Positions 22,809 to 29,282 of a DNA stretch of 29,282 bases are shown here, piece after piece (the first letter of the stretch is position 1; each line of letters opens with the position of its first letter). The notes under the pieces are model-generated. The model was not told the origin of the DNA. It did no database searches and saw nothing but the letters and a program-made list of their open reading frames with translations. The translations under genes and the position numbers were made by a program. The stretch comes from an uncultured Faecalibacterium sp. (lineage in GTDB: Bacteria; Bacillota; Clostridia; Oscillospirales; Ruminococcaceae): positions 1 through 29,282 of the forward strand of contig CAAFSR010000142.1 in assembly GCA_900765705.1 (NCBI GenBank), given 5' to 3'.

Positions 22809-23693
22809 TTATTTGGCGTTGTCCTTGGCAAGGGCAGCGTCAATATTTTTTTGCAGGGCGGCAAGGTTTTCTTCCTTGTCGATGCCGCCCAGCAGGGGCT
22901 GGCCCACAACGTTGCCGTCCCGGTCAAAAACGTAGGTGGTGGGGAAGGCCATGATGTTCAGCGCAAACTTGCCGGCGTCGCTGCCGGAGGCAAAGTAGAT
23001 GTTGCGGTAGCTTGCGCCCGTTGCAGCCAGCAGTTTTTTGGCGGCATCAATGCCCTGCTGGTTGCCGTCTAGCGTCTCGGTGTTGATGCCGACAACCTCG
23101 CCGCCCTGTGCCTTGACCTTCTCGTTCAGGGCGTTCAGGTCGTCCAGTTCCTCTACGCAGGGCTTGCAGCCGTTGAACCAGAAGTTCACCACCGTAAAGG
23201 CGTTGCCCGCAAACAGACTGTTGTCCACCGGGTTGCCCTCTAAATCGCTGCCCTCAAACTGGGGGAAGGCAGTGCCCTGTGCGGCAGCGCCGGAAGCGGC
23301 CGCGTCCGCGAGGGCAAGGGTGGCAATCTGCTCCTCGATGGCACGGATTTTTTCTGCATCGGCGGTCAGGGTCTTGTACTCATCATCCGAGAATTGGTCC
23401 TTTGTCTTTTCCACGGAGCTGCGCAGAAAATCGCCGTAGTTCGTGCTGAGGGTGGTCTCAGTCATGTTTTTGTCCATGGAAGCGAACACCTTCTCCCACA
23501 GGGCATCGTTTGCGGAAAGGATCTCGTTTTCCTCGGCCAGCAGCTGCTCCTCGGTCTTGGTTTCCGCTGCCGCAGAGGAAGCGGCAGAAGAAGAGGATGC
23601 AGAAGATGCAGAGGACGCGCCCTGCCCGCAGGCGGCAAGGCTGAAAGCCAGCGTAAGGCTGAGCAAAAGTGCGGTTACACGGTTGAATTTCAT
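22809..23693 (-). CDS. TlpA-like thioredoxin-fold lipoprotein
   Basis: A 294-aa extracellular lipoprotein with lipobox LAAC (Cys22), then a Ser/Ala-rich linker to about residue 45. A helical region follows (about 47-135), then an AhpC/TSA-TlpA-type thioredoxin fold (about 140-290) with active-site Cys176-Lys-Pro-Cys179 in FNGCKPCVEEL and a cis-Pro region MAFPTTYVFD. It should reduce or exchange disulfides outside the membrane. It begins 4 bp after the polyferredoxin gene. This arrangement is common in Clostridia and suggests electrons reach it through the membrane iron-sulfur protein; the link is inferred from pairing. It is the last gene of the operon, with a terminator at 22613-22635. Confidence 0.9.
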   Translation of the reverse strand: MKFNRVTALLLSLTLAFSLAACGQGASSASSASSSSAASSAAAETKTEEQLLAEENEILSANDALWEKVFASMDKNMTETTLSTNYGDFLRSSVEKTKDQFSDDEYKTLTADAEKIRAIEEQIATLALADAAASGAAAQGTAFPQFEGSDLEGNPVDNSLFAGNAFTVVNFWFNGCKPCVEELDDLNALNEKVKAQGGEVVGINTETLDGNQQGIDAAKKLLAATGASYRNIYFASGSDAGKFALNIMAFPTTYVFDRDGNVVGQPLLGGIDKEENLAALQKNIDAALAKDNAK

Positions 23694-23697
23694 GGTT

Positions 23698-24582
23698 TTA
23701 CTCCTTTGTTGTTTCGGTGTTTGATTGGTCTCCCAGCCCGAACTTGTACTGGATGGCGTCCGTGGGGCAGGCTTTCATACACATCCCACAGCGGATACAT
23801 TCGGCGTGGTTGGGGGTCTTGGTAATGTCTACGTCCATCTTACAGGCCCTTGCGCAGGCGCCGCAGGAGACGCATTTGTGGGTGTCTACACGCATCTGGA
23901 ACAGCGAGACCTTGTTCAGCAGCGCATAAAACGCGCCCAGCGGGCACAGCCACTTGCAGAAGGGGCGATAGAACACCACGCTGCCCATAATGACTGCCAG
24001 CAGAATGCAGGCTTTCCATGTGAACAGCTTGCCCAGCGCGGCGCGGATGCCAGCATTGGTCAGGGAGAGGGGAAGGGCGCCTTCCAGCACGCCCTGTGGG
24101 CAGAGATATTTGCAGAAGAAGGGGTCGCCCATGCCCAGCTCGTTGACCGCCAGCAATGGCAGCAGCACCACCATGACCAGCAGCACCGCATACTTTAAAT
24201 AGCGCAGCGGCTTTAGCTTTTTGGTGGAAAGCTTGGGAGAGGGAATCTTGTGCAAAAGCTCCTGAAACCACCCGAACGGGCAGAGGAAACCGCAGATGAA
24301 CCGTCCCAGCAGCACCCCGAAAAGGATGAGAATGCCGGTGATGTAGTAGGAAAAGCGGAATTTGGAAGAGCCCACTACCGCCTGAAACGCCCCCACCGGG
24401 CAGGCACCGGCAGCGCCCGGGCAGGAATAGCAGTTCAGCCCCGGGACGCAGACGTATTTTCCATTGCCCTGATACAGCGTTCCTTTAGCAAAGTTGGGCA
24501 GGTGGATGTTGGTTAAAAGGGTCGCTCCGGCCTGTATAAAGCCCCGGAACCGGGCAAGGGGATTTAATTTTTTCTTATCCAA
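23698..24582 (-). CDS. membrane polyferredoxin (NapH/YccM-like 4Fe-4S protein)
   Basis: About 294 aa. Several membrane helices carry Cys-rich turns facing the membrane face (FLCPFGW, CKYLCPQG, CKWLCPLG). The C-terminus has two classical 4Fe-4S motifs, CVSCGACARACK and CIRCGMCMKACP. An extra N-terminal Cys cluster (CVPGLNCYSCPG...CPVG) is typical of this subfamily. Such proteins pass electrons across the membrane to an outside acceptor. Neighbours are a CXXC micro-protein before it and a thioredoxin-fold lipoprotein after it. The start is ambiguous: TTG at 24582 has GGAG 10 nt upstream, while GTG at 24591 has it only 3 nt away. Either start overlaps the micro-protein gene. Confidence 0.88.
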   Translation of the reverse strand: MDKKKLNPLARFRGFIQAGATLLTNIHLPNFAKGTLYQGNGKYVCVPGLNCYSCPGAAGACPVGAFQAVVGSSKFRFSYYITGILILFGVLLGRFICGFLCPFGWFQELLHKIPSPKLSTKKLKPLRYLKYAVLLVMVVLLPLLAVNELGMGDPFFCKYLCPQGVLEGALPLSLTNAGIRAALGKLFTWKACILLAVIMGSVVFYRPFCKWLCPLGAFYALLNKVSLFQMRVDTHKCVSCGACARACKMDVDITKTPNHAECIRCGMCMKACPTDAIQYKFGLGDQSNTETTKE

Positions 24583-24718
24583 TGCCCACACACTCCATAC
24601 ACAGCCGGATGGCTTTTGAAAATACGGTGTCTGCCTCGCCCCGCCATACGCCGAACAGCAGCATCAGTACCCCGGCAGCAAGCAAAAGCAGCTGCGCCTG
24701 TTTTTTTGTCATGAACAT
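24575..24718 (-). CDS. CD1871A-family CXXC micro-protein
   Basis: A 47-aa protein (48 from the first of three close ATGs at 24721, 24718 and 24710-24712). AGGAGG lies 5 nt before the second ATG. It has one hydrophobic helix (QLLLLAAGVLMLLFGVW), then RGEADTVFSKAI and the terminal CMECVGIG with the CXXC pair. This matches the CD1871A family of CXXC-containing small proteins found in Clostridia beside polyferredoxin genes. It is the first gene of the redox operon, and its 3' end overlaps the next start. A redox helper role is likely but not shown. Confidence 0.85.
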   Translation of the reverse strand: MFMTKKQAQLLLLAAGVLMLLFGVWRGEADTVFSKAIRLCMECVGIG

Positions 24719-24745
24719 CATAGCCTCCTGTTGTTTGGTGGCACC

Positions 24746-24751
24746 AGTATA
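24746..24751 (-). promoter_or_regulatory. -10 box of the redox operon
   Basis: TATACT on the minus strand, about 25 bp before the start codons. The -35 region (CAGAAA) is poor. The repeats at 24776-24804 lie just upstream of it, the usual place for an activating OmpR-type regulator. The operon may therefore depend on an activator. Confidence 0.5.
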
Positions 24752-24775
24752 CACTATCCGGGATAAAATTTCTGC

Positions 24776-24804
24776 TAAGAAAATCTTAACACGAATCTTA
24801 ACAC
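24776..24804. promoter_or_regulatory. direct-repeat operator for an OmpR-type regulator
   Basis: AATCTTAACAC occurs at 24782-24792 and again at 24794-24804, a 12-bp period. The palindrome TAAGA-AAA-TCTTA overlaps the first copy (24776-24788). Direct repeats near one helical turn are typical for OmpR/PhoB proteins. The site lies between the regulator gene and the divergent redox operon, and its second copy covers the -35 of the regulator promoter. Confidence 0.65.
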
Positions 24805-24827
24805 CGTCTGCTATAATCTGTTATAAT
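24798..24827 (+). promoter_or_regulatory. promoter of the response regulator/kinase pair
   Basis: TTAACA (24798-24803), 18-bp spacer, TATAAT (24822-24827). A second TATAAT lies at 24812-24817. The -35 lies inside an operator repeat, which allows autoregulation. An ATG at 24826 lies inside the -10 and cannot be the start. Confidence 0.65.
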
Positions 24828-24876
24828 GAAGAAAAACGCAAGAAATGGATTTTTTACGGGAAGGGTGGAAAACAAA

Positions 24877-25554
24877 ATGCGCCTTTTGGTGGTAGAGGAC
24901 GAGCACTCCCTGCGGGAGGACATTGCCCGGAAGCTGCGGCTGTCCGGGTACGAGGTGGACGCCTGTGCAGACGGCGAAGCCGCATTGGAAGCGCTGACGG
25001 CAGAGCGGTACGACCTTGTACTGCTGGACCTCAATCTGCCCAAGGTGGACGGGATGCAGGTGTTGCGCAGCTTACGGCAGCACGACCTTGAGACCTGTGT
25101 GCTGATCTTATCAGCGCGCAGTGAAATTTCAGATAAGGTGGAGGGGCTGGATGCCGGGGCGAACGATTATCTTTCCAAGCCATTCCACCTTGCAGAATTG
25201 GAAGCCCGGGTGCGCAGCCTGACCCGGCGCAAGTTCATCCAGCAGGACGTCTGCCTGTGCTGCGGGCGGCTCAGCTTCAACACCCGCAGCCGCGTTGCCA
25301 CGGTGGATGGTCAGACCCTTGCCCTGACGCGGAAGGAGAGCGGCGTACTGGAATATCTGCTGCTGCATCAGGGACGCCCGGTCAATCAGGAAGAGCTGAT
25401 TGAGCACGTCTGGGACGGAAGCGTGGACAGCTTCAGCAACTCCATCCGGGTACATATCTCTGCCCTGCGCAAAAAGCTGCGGGCGGTGCTGGGCTACGAC
25501 CCCATCCGCAACCGCATCGGGGAAGGCTACGAGATCGGAGGAGAGGTACAATGA
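24877..25554 (+). CDS. OmpR/PhoB-family response regulator
   Basis: A 225-aa transcription factor. The start at 24877 follows GAAGGGTGG by 8 nt and begins MRLLVVEDE, the usual first strand of a receiver. Receiver domain 1-115 with Glu7/Asp8, acceptor Asp51 in LVLLDLNLP and a KPF lysine motif. The C-terminal winged helix (about 125-222) has RKESGVLEYLLLHQGR and NSIRVHISALRKKL. The layout resembles QseB/PmrA-type regulators. Its stop overlaps the kinase start (ATGA), so the two are coupled. The repeats upstream suggest it controls itself and the divergent redox operon. The signal is unknown. Confidence 0.93.
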   Translation: MRLLVVEDEHSLREDIARKLRLSGYEVDACADGEAALEALTAERYDLVLLDLNLPKVDGMQVLRSLRQHDLETCVLILSARSEISDKVEGLDAGANDYLSKPFHLAELEARVRSLTRRKFIQQDVCLCCGRLSFNTRSRVATVDGQTLALTRKESGVLEYLLLHQGRPVNQEELIEHVWDGSVDSFSNSIRVHISALRKKLRAVLGYDPIRNRIGEGYEIGGEVQ

Positions 25555-26699
25555 AACGGTTGTCCCTGCAATGGCGCATCACCCTGCTGACGGCGCTGCT
25601 CATCGCCTGTGCCTGCGTGTGCATGAACCTGCTTTTATACCGCACCGGTGCAACCGGCATGGATGCCCTCAACGGCTTTATGATGCAGTATCAGCCCGGC
25701 AGTGAGGATTCCTTGACCATCGAGATCCCGCAGGAGGAAATGTCCAGCCTGCTGGCGCATTTTTCACAGGAAGTCTACGATGCAAAGGTGGTTTTTGGCC
25801 GCAAGGGCTGGTGCATCACTGCTGTGGTCACCATCCTCAGCGCGGCCATCGCTTATTTTGTCAGCGGCAGAGCTCTGAAACCGTTGCAGCAGCTTGCGCA
25901 GCAGGCGCAGCGGGTCGATCAGGACAGCATTGCTACCGTCCGTCTGGACGAAGATACCGTGCAGGAATTCGGGCAGTTGAGCCGGTCGGTAAACCGGATG
26001 CTGGATGGCCTGGCACAGTCCTTTGAATTACAACGGCAGTTTGCGGGCAACGCAGCCCACGAGTTGCGCACCCCGCTGGCTATTTTGCAGACGAAGCTGG
26101 AACTGTTTGCAGAGGAGCACCCAGCCATGGATGCCGAGACTGCCGGGCTGGTCAGCTCTCTGCGGGAGCAACTGGATCGCCTGACCGCCCTTGTGCGCAC
26201 TTTATTAGAGATGAGCAATCTGCAATCGATCTCCCGTACTGACCAGATCGCCCTTGCACCGCTGGTGGAGGAAATTTTGACCGACCTGACCCCCCTTGCC
26301 CAGAAAAACAATATCTCCTTGCAGCAGGACTGCGCGGAACTGGGCATGGTGGGCAGTGATGCGCTGATCTACCGACTGGTGTTCAATCTGGTGGAAAACG
26401 GTATCAAGTATAACCGCCTCGACGGTGCGGTGCGCGTCACTCTGCGGCGGGAAAAGCAAACTGCTGTGCTGCGCGTTGCGGATACCGGCCCGGGCATCCC
26501 CGCAGACTGCCGGGAGAGCATCTTCCAGCCCTTTTTCCGGGTGGATAAGTCCCGCAGCCGGGAGATGGGCGGCGTGGGGCTTGGCCTTGCCCTTGTGCGG
26601 GGGATCGCCGTACTGCACGGCGGCAGTGTGACTGTGGAGAGCAGCAGCGAAAACGGCACTACCTTTGTCGTCACCCTGCCGCTGGCACAGCCCTGTTGA
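25551..26699 (+). CDS. sensor histidine kinase, partner of the preceding regulator
   Basis: A 382-aa classical kinase. Helix 1 (about 10-29), a short extracellular loop (30-86), helix 2 (about 87-104), HAMP-like linker (105-155), HisKA with His170 in NAAHELRTPL, HATPase with LVENGIKYN, DTGPGIP and GGVGLGLALV. All boxes are intact. The extracellular loop is small (about 55 residues) and carries no recognised sensor domain. It overlaps the regulator gene by 4 nt. No hybrid receiver is present, unlike the island kinases. A hairpin from the repeat at 26733 may end the transcript. Confidence 0.92.
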   Translation: MKRLSLQWRITLLTALLIACACVCMNLLLYRTGATGMDALNGFMMQYQPGSEDSLTIEIPQEEMSSLLAHFSQEVYDAKVVFGRKGWCITAVVTILSAAIAYFVSGRALKPLQQLAQQAQRVDQDSIATVRLDEDTVQEFGQLSRSVNRMLDGLAQSFELQRQFAGNAAHELRTPLAILQTKLELFAEEHPAMDAETAGLVSSLREQLDRLTALVRTLLEMSNLQSISRTDQIALAPLVEEILTDLTPLAQKNNISLQQDCAELGMVGSDALIYRLVFNLVENGIKYNRLDGAVRVTLRREKQTAVLRVADTGPGIPADCRESIFQPFFRVDKSRSREMGGVGLGLALVRGIAVLHGGSVTVESSSENGTTFVVTLPLAQPC

Positions 26700-26732
26700 A
26701 GCAAGCAGAGCATGGAAATCGTGCTTCCGAAT

Positions 26733-26779
26733 AAAGGCTTCCCCCGGTCGGGGGAAATCTGTCCCCAAGGGGTGAAGGC
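26733..26779. repeat. partial palindromic repeat, related to 22647-22789
   Basis: AAAGGCTTCCCCCGGT is shared with 22664-22679. A hairpin TTCCCCC-GGTC-GGGGGAA lies at 26739-26756, then TCCCC/GGGG at 26762-26771. It sits in the gap after the kinase gene and could act as a transcription end. Confidence 0.55.
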
Positions 26780-26896
26780 TTTTGCCCAGTGACGATTTGT
26801 GCAAGCATGGGAAGGGGGCTTTATTTTTGGCACACGGGGGAGTATACTGGAAACAGCAGGCCCCGGAAAATAAGAAGGACAAAGGAGATACTGAAA

Positions 26897-27778
26897 ATGC
26901 AGGCGACCATTCAAAACGAATTTCTGAGCCTTACGGTGGACACTCACGGTGCCGAGGCCGTCAGCCTGAAGAACGCGGCGGGGGAAGAGCTGCTCTGGCA
27001 GGCCGACCCGGCGGTCTGGAAGCGCCACGCGCCCATCCTCTTCCCGTGGACGGGCAAGCTCAAGGACGGCAGCTTCACCCATGGCGGCAAGACCTACAAG
27101 GGCGGCCAGCACGGTTTTGCCCGGGATGTGGAGCACACCCTGCTGAAAGCGGAGGGCGACACCATCCAGCTCGAGCTGCGCCCGGATGAGGCCATGAAGG
27201 CGGAGAAGTTCCCCTTCGACTTCGTCCTCACCAGCACCTTCCGGCTGGACGGAAAGACCCTTCACCACACCCTCACCGTCTCGAACCCCGGTGCCGAAGA
27301 GCTGCGGTTTGGCATCGGCTACCACCCGGCCTTTCAGGTGCCGTTTGACAACAGCCACACCGTCGAGGACTACGAGTTCCGCTTCGACCAGCCCGAGAGC
27401 CCGGTCATCCTCGACGCCAGCGGGGGCGGTCTGCTGACGGGCAAATGCTACTACCAGTGGAAGAACCAGCAGGCCATCCAGCTGACCAACGACCTCTTCG
27501 ACAAGGACAGCTTCTGCATGGCGGGCCTGCGCACCAGGACGCTGGGCATCTACGAGAAGGACACGGGCCGCAGCATCGTCTGCGATGTGGCCGGCTTCCC
27601 CTATACCCTCATCTGGTCGGCCCTGTCCAAGCCGCTGCGCTTCGTCTGCATCGAGCCGTGGAACTCTCTGCCCGCCTCGGTGAACGATCCACAGGAGTGG
27701 AGCCAGCGGGCCGCTGCGGCCTGTCTCGCCCCGGGTGAGGAGTGGAGCACGACCCTCAGCACGACCTTCAACCGCTAA
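26897..27778 (+). CDS. aldose 1-epimerase-family protein (LacX/YeaD-like)
   Basis: A 293-aa cytoplasmic sugar mutarotase-fold protein. AAAGGAG lies 9 nt before ATG 26897. Family marks include HAPILFPWTGKL, a GFARDVE segment with the first catalytic-type His just before it (QHGFARD), GIGYHPAFQVP with the second His, and IEPWNSLP near the end. The length fits the LacX-like branch, whose sugar substrate is often unknown. It is expressed alone: a TATACT lies at 26843-26848 with a weak -35, and a strong terminator follows directly. There is no sugar operon beside it. Confidence 0.88.
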   Translation: MQATIQNEFLSLTVDTHGAEAVSLKNAAGEELLWQADPAVWKRHAPILFPWTGKLKDGSFTHGGKTYKGGQHGFARDVEHTLLKAEGDTIQLELRPDEAMKAEKFPFDFVLTSTFRLDGKTLHHTLTVSNPGAEELRFGIGYHPAFQVPFDNSHTVEDYEFRFDQPESPVILDASGGGLLTGKCYYQWKNQQAIQLTNDLFDKDSFCMAGLRTRTLGIYEKDTGRSIVCDVAGFPYTLIWSALSKPLRFVCIEPWNSLPASVNDPQEWSQRAAAACLAPGEEWSTTLSTTFNR

Positions 27779-27790
27779 ACTGCAAGCAAA

Positions 27791-27826
27791 AAGGGAGGCA
27801 CCCCGGCGGGGTGCCTCCCTCTTTTT
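27791..27826. terminator. strong bidirectional terminator between the epimerase gene and dapL
   Basis: Perfect 12-bp stem: GGGAGGCACCCC (27793-27804), loop GGC, GGGGTGCCTCCC (27808-27819). TCTTTTT follows on the + strand and TTTTT follows on the minus strand. It serves two convergent genes. Confidence 0.93.
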
Positions 27827-27838
27827 GTGCGATAAAAT

Positions 27839-29026
27839 TCACAGAGCCTTGATGGCGGTCTTGATGCGCTGGGCAGCCACCCTGGTCTTTTCGGCGTCAC
27901 CGAAAGCGGTAAGGCGGAAATAGCCCTCGCCGCACTCGCCGAAGCCCACGCCCGGGGTGCCGACGACGCCGCAGTTCTCCAGCAGCCAGTCGAAGAACTC
28001 CCAGCTCTTCATGCTGCCGGGGCAGCGCAGCCAGATGTAGGGGCTGTTCTTGCCGCCGCAGTACCACACGCCGCACTCGTCCAGGGCGTCGGCGATGACC
28101 TTGGCGTTCTTGCGGTAGTAGTCGAGGTTGTGCTGGATCTCAGCCATGCCGCTCTCAGTAAAGACGGCGGCAGCGCCGCGCTGCACGACATAAGGCACAC
28201 CGTTGAACTTGGTGGTCTGGCGGCGCAGCCAGAGCTTGTTGATGTTCATGCCGTCACGTTCCAGATCTTTCGGCACGACGGTGTAGCCGCAGCGGGTGCC
28301 GGTGAAGCCTGCGATCTTGGAGAAGGAGCAGATCTCGATGGCGCACTCGCGGGCGCCATCGATCTCGAAGATGCTGCGGGCCAGCTCGCCGTCGGAGATG
28401 AAGCACTCGTAAGCGGCGTCGTAGAGGATGATAGCGTTGTTCTTTCTGGCGTACTCCACCCATGCCTTGAGCTGGTCGCGGGTGTAGGCAGCGCCGGTGG
28501 GGTTGTTGGGACTGCAGATGTAGATGATGTCAGCCTTCACGCTGTCGTCGGGCATCCCGAGGAAACCGTTCTCCTGACTGGTGCGGCCATAGATGATCTT
28601 GCGGCCATCGGTGACATTGTCGTCCACATAGGTGGGGTAGACGGGGTCCGGAACGAGGACGGTGTTGTCCACGTCGAACAGGCCCAGCACATTGGCAAGG
28701 TCGCTCTTTGCACCGTCGGAGATGAAGATCTCGTCCTCGTCCAGCTTGGTGCCGCGGCCTGCGTAGTAGCCCTGAATGGCCTGCTTGAGGAAGGGGTAGC
28801 CCTGCTCGGGGCCGTAGCCGTGGAAGCCTTCCTTAGTACCCATCTCGGTGACGGCGTCATGCATGGCGTCCACGACGCACTTGGCCAGCGGCTGGGTCAC
28901 ATCGCCGATGCCCAGACGGATGATCTCCTTCTCGGGGTGTGCCTCCTGATAGGCGGCGACCTTGTGGGCAATGTCCACGAAGAGGTAGCTGGCCTTCAGT
29001 TCATTGTAATGTTTGTTCATTTTCAT
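27839..29026 (-). CDS. dapL: LL-diaminopimelate aminotransferase
   Basis: A 395-aa PLP enzyme that converts tetrahydrodipicolinate with glutamate directly to LL-diaminopimelate, for lysine and peptidoglycan. ATG at 29026 follows GAGGG by 8 nt. Class I/II aminotransferase fold: LGIGDVTQPL near the N-terminus, HGYGPEQGYPFLK, CSPNNPTGAA, PLP-binding Lys237 in SFSKIAGFTGTRCGY, and FRLTAFGDAEKT near the end. The length and motifs fit DapL rather than aspartate aminotransferase. The diaminopimelate epimerase gene lies just upstream on the same strand and acts on its product. The 109-bp gap between them contains a palindromic repeat. Confidence 0.96.
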   Translation of the reverse strand: MKMNKHYNELKASYLFVDIAHKVAAYQEAHPEKEIIRLGIGDVTQPLAKCVVDAMHDAVTEMGTKEGFHGYGPEQGYPFLKQAIQGYYAGRGTKLDEDEIFISDGAKSDLANVLGLFDVDNTVLVPDPVYPTYVDDNVTDGRKIIYGRTSQENGFLGMPDDSVKADIIYICSPNNPTGAAYTRDQLKAWVEYARKNNAIILYDAAYECFISDGELARSIFEIDGARECAIEICSFSKIAGFTGTRCGYTVVPKDLERDGMNINKLWLRRQTTKFNGVPYVVQRGAAAVFTESGMAEIQHNLDYYRKNAKVIADALDECGVWYCGGKNSPYIWLRCPGSMKSWEFFDWLLENCGVVGTPGVGFGECGEGYFRLTAFGDAEKTRVAAQRIKTAIKAL

Positions 29027-29059
29027 GATACTTTCCCTCAATTCTTTCTTGATAAGTGG

Positions 29060-29130
29060 CTTGCCCTCTCAGGCCGCTCTGCGTCCGGCTCCCTCAGAGG
29101 GAAAGCCAAAAACATAACGGAGAGGGCAAG
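29060..29130. repeat. palindromic intergenic repeat between dapF and dapL
   Basis: CTTGCCCTCTC (29060-29070) and GAGAGGGCAAG (29120-29130) are perfect inverted repeats around 49 bp. Inside, GGCTCCCTC pairs with AGGGAAAGCC. No coding frame. Its sequence differs from the repeat at 22647. As RNA it would form a long stem inside the dapF-dapL transcript. Confidence 0.65.
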
Positions 29131-29135
29131 GATGC

Positions 29136-29282
29136 TTAAACTTCAGTGATGCCTTCGTATACGGTGACCGCGCTGCCGGTCATCAGCAGTTTTTTGCCCG
29201 GCAGCACCCGGATGATGAGCTCACCGCCGCGCAGCTGGACGTGGACGTCCTCCCCGGCGGGGCAGACGCCCAGCTCGGTCAG
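29136..29282 (-). CDS. dapF: diaminopimelate epimerase, C-terminal end (partial)
   Basis: Only the last 48 codons and the TAA stop are in the window; the gene enters from the right edge. The readable part contains GELIIRVLPGKKLLMTGSAVTVYEG, shortened here in meaning to the usual DapF ending: an I-x-V strand, then L-M-T-G-x-A-x-x-V-Y-E-G. DapF converts LL- to meso-diaminopimelate, the step after DapL. It lies upstream of dapL on the same strand. Confidence 0.85.
   Translation of the reverse strand: MTELGVCPAGEDVHVQLRGGELIIRVLPGKKLLMTGSAVTVYEGITEV

Noticed and set aside
24826..24876. ATG at 24826 as start of the response regulator
   Set aside because: It lies inside the TATAAT at 24822-24827, and the receiver fold begins at the 24877 ATG, which has its own ribosome site.
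1..29282. tRNA, rRNA or CRISPR arrays
   Set aside because: I saw no cloverleaf, rRNA-like segment or regularly spaced short repeats. The only tandem repeats are the protein-domain repeats at 17-1077.

Overview
The window looks like chromosome of a Gram-positive gut Clostridia of the Faecalibacterium/Gemmiger/Subdoligranulum type. This is inferred from moderately high GC, AGGAGG-type ribosome sites, LL-diaminopimelate aminotransferase next to dapF, Cys-lipoproteins with twin-arginine-like signals, a CD1871A-family CXXC micro-protein and palindromic intergenic repeats. The species cannot be fixed from sequence alone.

The main feature is a 20.48-kb genomic island (about 1480-21963) inserted inside one host gene. 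The host gene encodes a SpoIID/SleC-like cell-wall protein on the minus strand. Its N-terminal 187 codons lie at 22521-21961, and its remaining 493+ codons (rest of the SpoIID domain plus four peptidoglycan-binding repeats) lie at 1482-1. Removing the island restores one open frame through the conserved Y-P-T-W-P-E-Q-A-L motif. The only shared junction sequence is TGG (CCA on the + strand). A large serine recombinase (20351-21916) ends 44 bp from the right junction, and a 46-aa ORF precedes it. The joined island ends form a symmetric attP with 17-bp inverted arms.

The cargo is almost purely sensory. On the + strand are a BvgS-like hybrid kinase with two fused solute-binding domains (1831-4677), then a solute-binding lipoprotein (4936-6801) coupled to a dCache-PAS-kinase-REC-REC protein (6807-9743). 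On the minus strand, one apparent five-gene operon runs from a strong promoter near 20000 to 9859: solute-binding lipoprotein, dCache-PAS-kinase-REC, membrane GGDEF-REC-HD-GYP protein, family-3 binding lipoprotein, and kinase-REC-REC. The two arms converge on a bidirectional terminator at 9775-9837. No transporter permease, conjugation, replication, phage structural, HPt or DNA-binding output gene is visible in the island. The only recognisable output is cyclic-di-GMP turnover. My reading is a mobile 'sensory island': lipoprotein co-receptors paired with hybrid kinases, possibly feeding a bifunctional c-di-GMP enzyme.

Right of the island is ordinary chromosome. A redox operon on the minus strand (CXXC micro-protein, membrane polyferredoxin, TlpA-like lipoprotein) is divergent from an OmpR-type response regulator/kinase pair, with direct-repeat operators between them. 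Then come an aldose-1-epimerase-family gene, a strong bidirectional terminator, dapL and the 3' end of dapF. Several palindromic repeats sit in the gaps.
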